Assembly: GCF_022606355.1 (NCBI RefSeq)
Contig: NZ_JAHHZQ010000003.1
Span: 558,001 to 622,000, forward strand
Source of the DNA: Leifsonia shinshuensis
GTDB taxonomy: Bacteria; Actinomycetota; Actinomycetes; Actinomycetales; Microbacteriaceae
Direction: 5' to 3'
DNA length: 64,000 nt
In this document: one piece after another, positions 1-7,602 of the stretch
How the letters are laid out: each line of letters opens with the position of its first letter
How positions within the stretch are numbered: position 1 is the first letter of the stretch
Notes under the pieces: model-generated
Told to the model about the DNA's origin: nothing
What the model saw: only the letters and a program-made list of their open reading frames with translations
Databases searched by the model: none
Made by a program: the position numbers and the translations under genes

Positions 1-310
1 TCAGCGCCCCCATCGAATGACCGATCACGACGGCCGGCGACAGACCGAACGACTCGATCACCGCTGCGGCGTCACCGACGTGAGCTGCGCGGTCGTAGGG
101 CCCGGCCGGCGCCTCGCTCAATCCGTGCCCGCGGGCGTCGAAGCCGACCACGTGCCCGTACTCGGTGAGCCATTCCGCCGTGGAACCCCACGTCGAGGTC
201 CGGCCCATCATTCCATGCAGCAGAAGGATGCCGGGACCTTCGCCTCCGTAGTCGACGACGGCCAGCTCCGTACCGCCGAACCCGGCCGTCCTGCTCCGTG
301 AAGCGTTCAT
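1..310 (-). CDS. alpha/beta hydrolase, N-terminal part (cut by window edge)
   Basis: This is the first 103 residues of an alpha/beta-hydrolase fold enzyme; the 3' end lies outside the window. The oxyanion-hole motif LLLHGMMG is near residue 33, the strand/turn motif FDARGHGLSE near residue 60, and the nucleophile elbow GHSMG (Ser is the catalytic residue) near residue 98. The ATG at 308-310 is preceded by a good ribosome binding site (GGAAAGGAATCTC). It starts 12 nt after the P450 stop codon on the same strand, so the two are very likely co-transcribed. The substrate cannot be read from the sequence. An esterase or ring-opening hydrolase acting after the P450 is a reasonable inference. Confidence 0.85.
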   Translation of the reverse strand, partial: MNASRSRTAGFGGTELAVVDYGGEGPGILLLHGMMGRTSTWGSTAEWLTEYGHVVGFDARGHGLSEAPAGPYDRAAHVGDAAAVIESFGLSPAVVIGHSMGAL

Positions 311-322
311 GAGATTCCTTTC

Positions 323-1564
323 CTAGCGGCCTGTCGTCACGGTCAATGAGGTGAATCCATGGAATCCGAGGTTGCTGTTCCACACCGGCTCGACATCGTC
401 GGCGACGCGCAGCCCGGGGAATCTCTCCAGCAGCGCCCGCAGCGCGGCCTTGGCCTGCAGGCGCACCAGGAGAGCCCCGATGCAGACATGCGGCCCGCGA
501 CCGAAGGACACGTGCCGATTGGAGGACCGGGCGAGGTCGAGCTCATCGGGGTCGGGGAAGACCGCCCGATCGCGGTTGGCCGACCCGACATGCAGCAGCA
601 CGGCTTGCCCTGCCTCGATCCGATTGCCTCGATAGGTGAAGGAACGGGCCGCGGCCCGTCCGACGAATTGAACCGGGGTGTCGTAGCGGAGGAACTCCTC
701 GACGGCGCTCGACAACAGGGCAGGATCGCTCTGCAGTCTCTGCCGCTGCCGGGGATGGTGCTGAAGCGCCCACACCGCATTGCCGATCAGGTATCGGGTG
801 GGCTCCAATCCCGCGAACATCAGCAGCATCCCTTGGGCGCACGCTGCCGCCTCGTCGAAATGAAATCCGCCCGACTCTTCGACAGCGAGTTTCGCGAGCA
901 TCGTGTCGTGGCCGAAACGCACCGAGTGGGAGACCAGCTCGCCGAGGTACCCCGCGAACTGCTGGACCGCGCTCCGACCTCGCCGGAGGTCGTCCACCGT
1001 CAGCGCGCTGGCCCCGAAGAGGTAGGCGATGTCATCGGACCAGCGTGCGAGCAGCTCGTGGTCCGTCACCGGCGCACCCAGGAGCTGAGTGATGACCATG
1101 GCCGGCAAGGGGCGCGAGAAGTCGGCGATCAGGTCGGCGCGCTCGCCCCACGTCGAGAGGAGTTCGTCCACAGCGCGGTCGATGATCGGCGTGAGGCTCT
1201 CCTTCGAGAACAGGTTGCAGATGCGATTCATGTGCTGCCTGCGCAGGAGATGCGCATCCCCGTCGAAGAACGCCACCCAGTTGGAGAGCACCGGCACCAG
1301 GTCGGCGAACTCCTCGCGCTGCTCGGGGGCGAGAGCCAGCAACGGAAGGTTCGACCGGTTGTTGGTCAGCCGGTCGTCGGTCAGCATCGTGACGACGTCC
1401 TCATAGGCGAAGAAGACCCAGGACCCTCCGTACATCCGGGAGTTGTGGATGGGATCCCGTTGCCGAAGGATCTCGTAAGCGGGGTAGGGGTCGGGGATGA
1501 TCCGTGGGTTGCTGAGAGAGAAGTCCGCCGGCTCGAAGTCGTCGGCATACGAATTGGAATCCAT
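323..1564 (-). CDS. cytochrome P450
   Basis: A 413-residue soluble bacterial cytochrome P450. The heme-binding loop reads FGRGPHVCIG, with the thiolate Cys near residue 361, and the ExxR of helix K lies in VEEFLRYDTP. The helix I motif reads AGLEPT. In most P450s this is AGxE/D-T-T, so the proton-relay threonine next to the acid is replaced by proline. P450s with such changes often use unusual oxidants or do atypical chemistry, but this is family knowledge, not shown here. The ATG at 1564 was chosen; a GTG at 1576 would add four residues. It is likely the first gene of a two-gene operon with the hydrolase. Electron-transfer partners are not nearby. Confidence 0.9.
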   Translation of the reverse strand: MDSNSYADDFEPADFSLSNPRIIPDPYPAYEILRQRDPIHNSRMYGGSWVFFAYEDVVTMLTDDRLTNNRSNLPLLALAPEQREEFADLVPVLSNWVAFFDGDAHLLRRQHMNRICNLFSKESLTPIIDRAVDELLSTWGERADLIADFSRPLPAMVITQLLGAPVTDHELLARWSDDIAYLFGASALTVDDLRRGRSAVQQFAGYLGELVSHSVRFGHDTMLAKLAVEESGGFHFDEAAACAQGMLLMFAGLEPTRYLIGNAVWALQHHPRQRQRLQSDPALLSSAVEEFLRYDTPVQFVGRAAARSFTYRGNRIEAGQAVLLHVGSANRDRAVFPDPDELDLARSSNRHVSFGRGPHVCIGALLVRLQAKAALRALLERFPGLRVADDVEPVWNSNLGFHGFTSLTVTTGR

Positions 1565-1826
1565 TGTTGCCACCACCGTCAGGTATCCGAAACACAGTGT
1601 CTGACCGTACTGGCTGGATGATATCCATCTGATTGGTTCGATCCGGGGCGAGTCGCAACGCCGGTCCGGCTACGAACCGGCATGCCCGCGATCCCGCCGG
1701 CGAAGACACGCAGGCACCTCACCCACGAACTCATCCACAGCGACCGGCACCCGCGCTCGCCGCACTGCCGACTAGCCAGGCGCCACCCCACCCCGCTACG
1801 TTGTGCGCAATCGAGAGGAGCTCGTT

Positions 1827-2213
1827 GTGAACGGATTCTGGAACTTCTTCTGGCTGATCTTCTGGGCTTTCGCCTTCGTCGCCTACCTGATGGTCCTCTT
1901 CACGATCCTGGTCGACCTGTTCCGCGACGAGAAGCTCAACGGATGGTGGAAGGCCGTCTGGGTGATCTTCCTGATCTTCGTCCCGTGGCTCACCGCGCTG
2001 GTGTACCTGATCGCCCGTGGTCGCGGCATGGCCGAGCGCAACTCCCGTTCGCGCGAGACCGTTCCGGAGGACACGGACTACTACACGCACCCCACCCCGT
2101 CCGCGACGCCTGCCGCCGACATTCAGCAGGCGCAGGAGCTGCTCGACAAAGGCATCATCAACGCGAACGAGTTCGACGCGCTGAAGGCCAAGGCACTGGG
2201 AAACCGCTTCTAA
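1827..2213 (+). CDS. SHOCT-domain small membrane protein
   Basis: A 128-residue protein with two strongly hydrophobic N-terminal helices (about residues 3-33 and 45-65) containing a PLDc_N-like WWKAVWVIF segment. A polar linker follows, then a C-terminal SHOCT-type motif (QQAQELLDKGIINANEFDALKAK). SHOCT domains often close small membrane proteins and are thought to mediate oligomerisation. The GTG start at 1827 has GAGAGGAG 6 nt upstream; an in-frame GTG at 1803 is possible but would place the ribosome binding site inside the gene. No operon partner is evident. The function is unknown; membrane-stress or envelope roles are suggested only by family association. Confidence 0.8.
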   Translation: MNGFWNFFWLIFWAFAFVAYLMVLFTILVDLFRDEKLNGWWKAVWVIFLIFVPWLTALVYLIARGRGMAERNSRSRETVPEDTDYYTHPTPSATPAADIQQAQELLDKGIINANEFDALKAKALGNRF

Positions 2214-2271
2214 TTCTCGACCGCGGCACGTGACGCGCGACACGCCACAAGAAACTCGTGACACGATGGAC

Positions 2272-2308
2272 TTGAATCCGACGCGGGCGGATGTAATATT
2301 CATGTATG
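2272..2308 (+). promoter_or_regulatory. Leaderless promoter of the gntR pair
   Basis: TTGAAT at 2272-2277 and TAATAT at 2294-2299 are separated by 16 bp. The expected +1 coincides with the ATG at 2306, and there is no Shine-Dalgarno upstream of that ATG, so the transcript is probably leaderless. Confidence 0.6.
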
Positions 2309-3001
2309 CCTGTACCCATTGCAGAAGCCGTCAGTCCCCGGCGGCTCATCCGCGACGAAGTCTTCATTCGTCTGCTCGACGCCATCGTCGACGGGGACCT
2401 CACCCCCGGCGAACAGCTCTACGACGCTGAGATCGAGAAGTGGGTCGGGGTCTCGCGCACCCCGGTCCGCGAGGCGCTCAACCAGCTGGCCGCCATGGGC
2501 CTCGTCGAGATCATGCCCCAGAAGCGCACCAGGGTCACCCCGATCGACCCGGTACGGCTGCGCGCGCTCATCGACACCGTCGGCAGCCTCATGACCGGCG
2601 TCGTGCGCGACGCGACGCCGCTTCTCACCGATGAGGACAAGGATGCGCTCCGCGCGTTCAAGGACCGGATCGGCGACGGCTCCGAGATGGCCGACCTGGT
2701 GCGCGAGCGCGTTCTCAGCGACGGCTTCATCAACGTCTTCCTCCGCCGCCTCGACAACCGGACCATCGCCAAGCTCTTCACGCGCCACCTCCCCGAGGTG
2801 CGCAGGGCGCTGATCGCGGCCCCGACCTCCAACGCCTTCATCGCGGGTGCGCCCCACGCGAAGGCGGCGGTCGACGCCGCCATCGCGGGCAACGGCGCCA
2901 AGGCCTCGAAGGCCGTCGCCGAATTCTGGACAAAGGGCCTCGTCACCGTCGTCGACGAGTTCGCCACGAAGGCCGTACCCACTGGGAAGGAGGGACGCTG
3001 A
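2306..3001 (+). CDS. GntR-family transcriptional regulator (first of pair)
   Basis: A 231-residue one-component regulator. The N-terminal winged helix (about residues 12-75) contains the GntR signature, including PGEQLYDAEIEKWVGVSRTP and VREALNQL. The helical C-terminal ligand domain is FCD-like, but the three metal-binding histidines typical of FCD are not apparent. It overlaps the next gntR gene by one base (TGATG), so translation is coupled. The two proteins resemble each other over their whole length, which suggests tandem duplication and possibly heterodimers. The start sits exactly at the predicted transcription start. The target is unknown; no metabolic operon lies next to it. Confidence 0.88.
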   Translation: MPVPIAEAVSPRRLIRDEVFIRLLDAIVDGDLTPGEQLYDAEIEKWVGVSRTPVREALNQLAAMGLVEIMPQKRTRVTPIDPVRLRALIDTVGSLMTGVVRDATPLLTDEDKDALRAFKDRIGDGSEMADLVRERVLSDGFINVFLRRLDNRTIAKLFTRHLPEVRRALIAAPTSNAFIAGAPHAKAAVDAAIAGNGAKASKAVAEFWTKGLVTVVDEFATKAVPTGKEGR

Positions 3002-3702
3002 TGCCGCTTCCCGTGAAAGACTCCGCTCCGGTCGAGCGTCAGCTGCTGCGCGACGTCGTCTACAACCGCCTCTACGAAGGCATCCTCGACGGCACCCTCG
3101 AGCCGGGCGAGACCCTCCTCGACGAGAAGCTCACGGCCTGGCTGGGCGTCTCCCGCACGCCCATCCGCGAGGCGCTGATGAAGCTCGCCGACATCGGGCT
3201 GGTCGAGATGGCGCCCAACCGCTACACCCGCGTCGCGCCGATCGATCTGCGCGCCATCGACGAGGCGATCTACACGACCGGTCTCCTGCACGAGTACGCC
3301 GCGCGGACCTCCGTGCCCACGCTCGACAGCGCAGCCCTCGGCCGCCAGGACAAGGCCCTCAAAGAGGTCCGCAAGGCCGCGAAGTCGAACAGCCTCCCGG
3401 CCCTCGGCCGCGCGCTCAACGACTTCTTCCTCGAGTTCGAGCGCAACAGCGACAACGCCGTGCTCCTCGCGATCAGCGAAGGGCTGAGCCCGCAGGTCCT
3501 GCGCTACATCGCGGTGTGGAAGCAGCCGTTCGCCACCGACGACCTCCCCGGCCGCGTCGCCGAGATCCTCGAGGCCGCCAAGGCGCACGACGGCGCGAAG
3601 GCGGGCGACCTGGTGCGAGACCTGTACGCGTCCTCGCTCACGCAGTTCCTCGCGGACTACCGCCGCGGTGACGACGAGATCGACGAGAGCCCGGTCGTCT
3701 GA
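3001..3702 (+). CDS. GntR-family transcriptional regulator (second of pair)
   Basis: A 233-residue paralogue of the preceding gene. The winged helix at about residues 15-75 contains PGETLLDEKLTAWLGVSRTP and IREALMKL, and the C-terminal domain is all-helical. The FCD metal site is again not visible: NDFFLEFE stands where a histidine would be expected. The start overlaps the first gntR stop by one base, so it depends on upstream translation. A strong hairpin follows at 3721-3750 and separates it from the convergent Dabb gene. The effector and regulon are unknown. Confidence 0.88.
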   Translation: MPLPVKDSAPVERQLLRDVVYNRLYEGILDGTLEPGETLLDEKLTAWLGVSRTPIREALMKLADIGLVEMAPNRYTRVAPIDLRAIDEAIYTTGLLHEYAARTSVPTLDSAALGRQDKALKEVRKAAKSNSLPALGRALNDFFLEFERNSDNAVLLAISEGLSPQVLRYIAVWKQPFATDDLPGRVAEILEAAKAHDGAKAGDLVRDLYASSLTQFLADYRRGDDEIDESPVV

Positions 3703-3720
3703 CCGTCAGCCCTGACGAAC

Positions 3721-3750
3721 CGTGCCCGGTGCCGTCAGGCGCCGGGCACG
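3721..3750. terminator. Bidirectional hairpin between convergent genes
   Basis: A 13-bp stem with one G-U pair (arms 3721-3733 and 3738-3750) and a GTCA loop, lying between the gntR pair and the convergent Dabb gene. There is no clear U tract, as is common in high-GC actinobacteria. Confidence 0.6.
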
Positions 3751-3757
3751 TGTGCGT

Positions 3758-4057
3758 TCAGCCCTCGGCGTCGACCGCTGCGCGGCCAGAGACGACCGAG
3801 CGGATGTACGAGGCCACCTTCTCGTGCTCGGGGTGCACGACGTAACGCTGCAGCGCCGCCTCGTCCGCGAAGTCGCTGACCAGCACCACGTCGAACTCGT
3901 TGACTGGGAGGGAGTTGATGCCCACCTCGAAACGCAGGATCTCGGGGATGACGGCGGGGAGGGCCTCCAGACCGGCCGCGATCCGCGCCGCCTGTTCGGC
4001 GCGCTCGGTCTCGTCCGTCGACGCGAGCTTCCACATGACCACGTGACGCAGGGTCAA
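3758..4057 (-). CDS. Dabb-family (stress-responsive A/B barrel) protein
   Basis: A 99-residue protein of the Dabb fold. It begins with the typical LRHVVMWKL strand, and the family pattern continues with a VSDFADEAALQRYVVHPEHEKV-type region near residues 60-82. Dabb proteins are small dimeric alpha/beta barrels related to ABM monooxygenases; most have no assigned reaction. It starts with TTG at 4057, overlapping the glutaredoxin stop by four bases (TTGA), so the two form a coupled operon. Redox or stress-related work with the glutaredoxin is inferred only from this arrangement. Confidence 0.85.
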   Translation of the reverse strand: MTLRHVVMWKLASTDETERAEQAARIAAGLEALPAVIPEILRFEVGINSLPVNEFDVVLVSDFADEAALQRYVVHPEHEKVASYIRSVVSGRAAVDAEG

Positions 4058-4320
4058 CGTTCCTCCTCCAGCAGGGCGATGCGCAGGCGGGTCGGATCGA
4101 CGCGCCAGTAGGTGTGCTGCCGCCCGTCGATCAGCACGACGGGGATGTCCTCCACGTAACGCTCGTGGAGTTCCGGATCATCGAGGATGCTGCGCTCTTC
4201 GACCTCCACTCCGGGAGCATCGGCCGGCAGGGCGGCGATCACCGTGCGGATCACCTCACGCGCGTCGTCGCACAGATGACAGCCGGGCTTGCCGATGAGC
4301 GTGACGGTGACGGATGACAC
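4054..4320 (-). CDS. Glutaredoxin-family protein
   Basis: An 88-residue thioredoxin-fold protein with the redox motif CHLC (in GKPGCHLCDD, about residues 14-17) and the cis-proline region EDIPVVLIDG near residue 60. It belongs to the small actinobacterial glutaredoxin-like family (DUF836 type) that reduces disulfides or mixed disulfides, probably with mycothiol as partner in this phylum. The GTG start at 4320 lies 7 nt after TAAGCT on the minus strand, consistent with a leaderless transcript. The Dabb gene is translated from its stop codon. Confidence 0.87.
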   Translation of the reverse strand: MSSVTVTLIGKPGCHLCDDAREVIRTVIAALPADAPGVEVEERSILDDPELHERYVEDIPVVLIDGRQHTYWRVDPTRLRIALLEEER

Positions 4321-4338
4321 GTCGACAAGCTTAACGGC

Positions 4339-4368
4339 AAAAAGCGCCGACCCTCTCGGACCGGCGCT
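4339..4368 (-). terminator. Rho-independent terminator of the bS22 gene
   Basis: On the minus strand an AGCGCCG / CGGCGCT stem (4362-4368 and 4343-4349) is followed by five T residues. It lies just after the bS22 stop codon and ends the HTH-bS22 transcript before the glutaredoxin gene. Confidence 0.8.
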
Positions 4369-4388
4369 CGAGCAGCAGACGCTGAGGT

Positions 4389-4487
4389 CTACTTCTTGTT
4401 GCGACGCTGGTGGCGCGTCTTGCGAAGAAGCTTGCGGTGCTTCTTCTTCGCCATACGCTTGCGACGCTTCTTGATAACGGAACCCAC
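4389..4487 (-). CDS. 30S ribosomal protein bS22 (AURKAIP1/COX24-type), 32 aa
   Basis: A 32-residue, extremely basic protein reading VGSVIKKRRKRMAKKKHRKL at its start and ending RRNKK. This matches the actinobacterial bS22 protein, which was identified in mycobacterial ribosome structures and carries the AURKAIP1/COX24 domain. It binds the small subunit near the decoding region. It starts with GTG at 4487, with GTGAGGT upstream, and is followed by a strong terminator. The gene for the excisionase-type HTH protein is directly upstream on the same strand, the same order as in mycobacteria (Rv0500A-Rv0500B), so this is a conserved housekeeping pair. It is short enough to be missed by automatic annotation. 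Confidence 0.92.
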   Translation of the reverse strand: MGSVIKKRRKRMAKKKHRKLLRKTRHQRRNKK

Positions 4488-4555
4488 GTAGACCTCACAA
4501 AGTTGGTGGTTTGCCGCGGGAAACGCGGCGACACAAGCAGCCAGTCTACCCGACT

Positions 4556-4786
4556 TCAGGCCGAGTCCGCGACGCCGCCGTCGAGCTGGGGTGCGACGGT
4601 CTTCAGCGCCTGCGCGACGGCGGACTCCGGAACGCGGAAGGACCGGCCGAAACGGATGGCCGGGAGCTCACCGGCATGGACGAGCCGGTAGACGGTCATG
4701 CGGGAGACGCGCATCATGTCGGCCACTTCGGCGACCGTCAGGAAGCGCACATCCCGTAGGGCGTTCGAGCCCCCTTCGTGAACCAT
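4556..4786 (-). CDS. Helix-turn-helix protein, excisionase/BldC type
   Basis: A 76-residue DNA-binding protein of the MerR-like excisionase fold. The region FLTVAEVADMMRVSRMTVYR followed by LVHAGELPAIRFGRSFRV is the typical winged HTH of the BldC/Xis group. It is not an indicator of a phage here, because the same protein sits next to bS22 in many actinobacteria. A ribosome binding site (GGAGAGGGA) precedes the ATG at 4786. It probably acts as a small chromosomal regulator, but its targets cannot be inferred. proC, its usual neighbour in mycobacteria, is about 4 kb away in this window. Confidence 0.88.
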   Translation of the reverse strand: MVHEGGSNALRDVRFLTVAEVADMMRVSRMTVYRLVHAGELPAIRFGRSFRVPESAVAQALKTVAPQLDGGVADSA

Positions 4787-4835
4787 GCGGTGTCCCTCTC
4801 CTGCCCGTCATCGTACTCGGGTGGCGACGACGGCG

Positions 4836-4851
4836 AACTAGGGAACTCTAG
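4836..4851. promoter_or_regulatory. Inverted repeat ACTAG-N6-CTAGT
   Basis: A 5-bp inverted repeat with a 6-nt spacer, between the ArsR stop and the HTH start. It may be an operator of the HTH gene or a weak hairpin after arsR. There is no independent support. Confidence 0.3.
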
Positions 4852-4864
4852 TCGCTTCGACCGT

Positions 4865-5281
4865 TCAGTCTCTACGCCACTTCTTCGGCGTGACCCGCTC
4901 GACCCGGCGGCGGGTGTCGGCGAGCACCTTGCCGACCGTGCTGGCGAACTCGCGGGTCTCGTCGGCCAGCTCGACCGAGTACGCGGTCAGGTCCACGTCG
5001 GAGGCGGTGAACGGGATCACCCAGTCCTCCACGGCCTCCAGCGGGGCGGGGTCGAGCCGGTAGTAGCGGTGCTGGCCCTCTTCGCGCACGGAGACCAGGG
5101 AGGCCTCGCGCAGCACCTTCAGATGCTTGGAGACGGTCGGCTGGCTGAGCTCGAGGGTCGCCACGATCTCCGAGACCGATATCTCACCGGCGGGACGCGA
5201 GTCATCCGAGTTGCGGTCGAGCAGCACTCTGAGGATGTCGCGACGAGTCGGGTCGGCGATCACGTCGAAGATGTCGGCCAT
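4865..5281 (-). CDS. ArsR-family transcriptional regulator
   Basis: A 138-residue winged-helix regulator. DVIADPTRRDILRVLL opens the ArsR HTH domain, and the recognition region is LSQPTVSKHLKVLREASLV near residues 48-66, followed by the wing VREEGQHRYYRLDP. No cysteine metal-binding motif is present, so it is probably not a metal sensor. The ATG at 5281 lies 6 nt after TAGCCT on the minus strand, so the mRNA is probably leaderless. It is divergent from trkH across 66 bp, but a link to potassium uptake is only positional. Confidence 0.88.
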   Translation of the reverse strand: MADIFDVIADPTRRDILRVLLDRNSDDSRPAGEISVSEIVATLELSQPTVSKHLKVLREASLVSVREEGQHRYYRLDPAPLEAVEDWVIPFTASDVDLTAYSVELADETREFASTVGKVLADTRRRVERVTPKKWRRD

Positions 5282-5347
5282 TGCACCAGGCTAGTCGTAC
5301 GGGTGGCGGAGTACCATGTCCGAAGCTGTCGGTGGGAGGAACGGACG

Positions 5348-6784
5348 ATGCGCACGACGCAGGCGGCCCGGCGGGGGTCCGCGGCCGCGGGGGGACGCGC
5401 TCGCGCGGCAGTCAACGCCTTCGCGCAGCGGAGCCCTTCGCGGTTCGCGATCCTCGTCTTCGCGCTGCTGATCCTGGTCTTCACGCTGCTCTTCTCGCTG
5501 CCGTTCGCCTCCGCCTCCGGCACCTGGACGGGCCTGGCCGACTCGCTCTTCACCGCGGTGTCCGTCATCTGCGTGACCGGCCTCTCCACCGTCGACATGG
5601 CGACCCACTGGTCGGTGTTCGGGCACCTGCTCGTGTACATCGGCGTGCAGGTCGGCGCTGTCGGCGTGCTGACGATGGCGAGCATCCTCGGCCTCGTGAT
5701 CTCGCGCCGCCTCGGGCTGCGCGCCAAGCTCATCGCGGCGAGCGACAGCAACCCGCAGCGCATCCACGCCGGCCCGGTGGCGGAGGGCCAGGCGGTGCTC
5801 CTCGGCGACGTCGGCAAGCTGCTGCGCACCGTCGCGATCAGCATGGTCGTCATCGAGGGCGGCATCGCACTGCTGCTGTTCCCCCGCATGCTCATCGCCG
5901 GGATGGACGTCGGCAGCTCGCTGTGGGAGAGCCTCTACTACTCGGCGATGGCCTTCACCAACACCGGTTTCGCGCCGAACACCGAAGGCCTCACGCCGTT
6001 CGTGAACGACTACTGGTTCCTCGGCGCGCTCATGATCGGGGTGTTCCTCGGCGCGATCGGGTTCCCGGTCATCCTGGCCATCGCCTCCAATCTGCGCAAA
6101 CGACGCAGGCGCTGGTCCATCCACGTCAAGCTCACCCTGCTGACCTCGGTCATCCTGCTGGCGGCGGGGACGGTGCTCTACATCGTGCTCGAATACGACA
6201 ACCCCAAGACGTTCGGCCGGCTGGACGCCGGGCACACGGTCTTCCAGTCGTTGTTCCTGTCGACGATGTCGCGTTCGGGAGGCTTCTCGACCATCCCCAT
6301 CCAGGACCTGCACGGCTCGAGTCTGCTCGTCACCGACATGCTGATGTTCATCGGCGGCGGGTCGGCCTCCACCGCAGGCGGCATCAAGGTGACGACGCTC
6401 GCCGTGCTGTTCCTCGCGGCGTTCGCCGAGGCGCGCGGCGTGGAGTCGATGGACGCGTTCAAGCGCCGCATCCCGATCGACGTGCTGCGGCTGTCGGTCG
6501 CGGTGGCGCTCTGGGGCGCGACGATCGTGGCGGTCGCGAGCATCCTCATCCTGCAGATCACCAAGGCGCCGCTGGACCACGTGCTGTTCGACGTGATCTC
6601 CGCGTTCGCCACCTGCGGCCTCTCCACCGGCCTGACCGAGAAACTGCCCGACGCCGGCGTCTACGTGATGGCCGCCACGATGTTCTGCGGCCGCGTTGGT
6701 ACAGTGACACTCGCTGCGGCGCTCGCGCAGAGCCAGCGCAAGCAGCTCTACCAGAACCCCGAGGAGAGGCCGCTCGTTGGTTGA
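5348..6784 (+). CDS. TrkH/KtrB-type potassium uptake channel subunit
   Basis: A 478-residue integral membrane protein of the Trk/Ktr/HKT superfamily, which conducts K+ (or Na+-coupled K+) inward. The four pore loops are visible: VTGLSTVD, TNTGFAPN, SRSGGFST and ATCGLSTG, each with its selectivity-filter glycine. The ATG at 5348 was chosen because GGGAGGA lies upstream and the hydrophobic first helix begins at about residue 35; the open frame continues far upstream without coding character. The gene overlaps the regulatory subunit gene by 8 bases, so both are made together. The subunit pairing suggests a KtrAB-like system. Confidence 0.93.
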   Translation: MRTTQAARRGSAAAGGRARAAVNAFAQRSPSRFAILVFALLILVFTLLFSLPFASASGTWTGLADSLFTAVSVICVTGLSTVDMATHWSVFGHLLVYIGVQVGAVGVLTMASILGLVISRRLGLRAKLIAASDSNPQRIHAGPVAEGQAVLLGDVGKLLRTVAISMVVIEGGIALLLFPRMLIAGMDVGSSLWESLYYSAMAFTNTGFAPNTEGLTPFVNDYWFLGALMIGVFLGAIGFPVILAIASNLRKRRRRWSIHVKLTLLTSVILLAAGTVLYIVLEYDNPKTFGRLDAGHTVFQSLFLSTMSRSGGFSTIPIQDLHGSSLLVTDMLMFIGGGSASTAGGIKVTTLAVLFLAAFAEARGVESMDAFKRRIPIDVLRLSVAVALWGATIVAVASILILQITKAPLDHVLFDVISAFATCGLSTGLTEKLPDAGVYVMAATMFCGRVGTVTLAAALAQSQRKQLYQNPEERPLVG

Positions 6785-7448
6785 CCGGATCAAGCACAAC
6801 GCCCCCGTGCTCGTGATCGGCCTCGGCCGCTTCGGTGCGGCGACGGCGGGACAGCTCGATCGGCTGGGCCGGGAGGTCCTCGCGATCGACACGGACGCCG
6901 GGCTCGTGCAGAAGTGGGCCGACCGGGTGACGCACACCGTGCAGGCGGACGCGCGCTCGATCGAGACGTTGCGGCAGATCGGCGCCGAGGACTTCTCGAT
7001 CGCGGTCGTCGCCGTCGGGTCGTCGATCGAGGCCAGCGTGCTCATCACCGCCAACCTGGTCGACCTCCACGTGCCGCAGATCTGGGCGAAGGCGATCTCG
7101 CAGTCGCACGGCAAGATCCTGGAGCGCATCGGCGCGAACCATGTCATCTATCCGGAGGCCGAGGCCGGCGAGCGCGTGGCGCACCTGGTGTCGGGGAGGA
7201 TGCTCGACTTCATCGAGTTCGACGACGACTTCGCGTTGGTGAAGATGTTCCCGCCGAAGCCGATCCGCGGCGTCAACCTGTCGGAGTCGGGCGTGCGGAG
7301 CCGGTACAACATCACCGTCGTCGGCGTGAAGAGCCCCGGCAAGCCGTTCACCTACGCGACCCCCGACACCGTCGTCTCCAACCACGACCTCATCATCGTC
7401 TCGGGCGCCTCCGCCGACATCGAACGCTTCGCCGCCCTCGACGCCTGA
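6777..7448 (+). CDS. TrkA/KtrA-type potassium uptake regulatory subunit
   Basis: A 223-residue cytosolic RCK protein. The N-terminal NAD/ATP-binding Rossmann motif is IGLGRFGAATA, with the acidic residue at the end of the second strand in AIDTD. A C-terminal RCK_C domain follows from about residue 140. One RCK_N plus one RCK_C fits KtrA, which forms an octameric ring gating the membrane subunit in response to ATP/ADP and c-di-AMP in related species. It starts with TTG at 6777 inside the trkH end (8-nt overlap), so translation is coupled. The stop is followed by the first copy of the palindromic repeat family. Confidence 0.92.
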   Translation: MVDRIKHNAPVLVIGLGRFGAATAGQLDRLGREVLAIDTDAGLVQKWADRVTHTVQADARSIETLRQIGAEDFSIAVVAVGSSIEASVLITANLVDLHVPQIWAKAISQSHGKILERIGANHVIYPEAEAGERVAHLVSGRMLDFIEFDDDFALVKMFPPKPIRGVNLSESGVRSRYNITVVGVKSPGKPFTYATPDTVVSNHDLIIVSGASADIERFAALDA

Positions 7449-7481
7449 CCCGCGACTTCGCGCCGCGCCGCGCCCCGTCCG

Positions 7482-7554
7482 CAGCCATCGATTCCTCACT
7501 TTCTCTCGCCCCAGCGCGGCGTGTTGCAGGAGAAAGTGAGGAACGGATGGCTGC
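7482..7554. repeat. Palindromic intergenic repeat, copy 1
   Basis: Two near-perfect 24-bp arms, CAGCCATCGATTCCTCACTT-TCTC at 7482-7505 and its complement at 7530-7554, flank a ~24-bp loop. It belongs to the same family as the copies at 8509-8580 and 11153-11221 and lies after the Trk operon. It may work as a bidirectional transcript end or a REP-like element. Confidence 0.85.
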
Positions 7555-7602
7555 TCTGTGGATAACCGTGAAGGGGAGGGGCGCGGCGTTCAGGATTGTC
7601 GG

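Noticed and set aside
4556-4786. Excisionase-like protein as evidence for a prophage or integrative element
   Set aside because: This protein type is a conserved chromosomal neighbour of bS22 in actinobacteria, and no integrase or attachment site is present.
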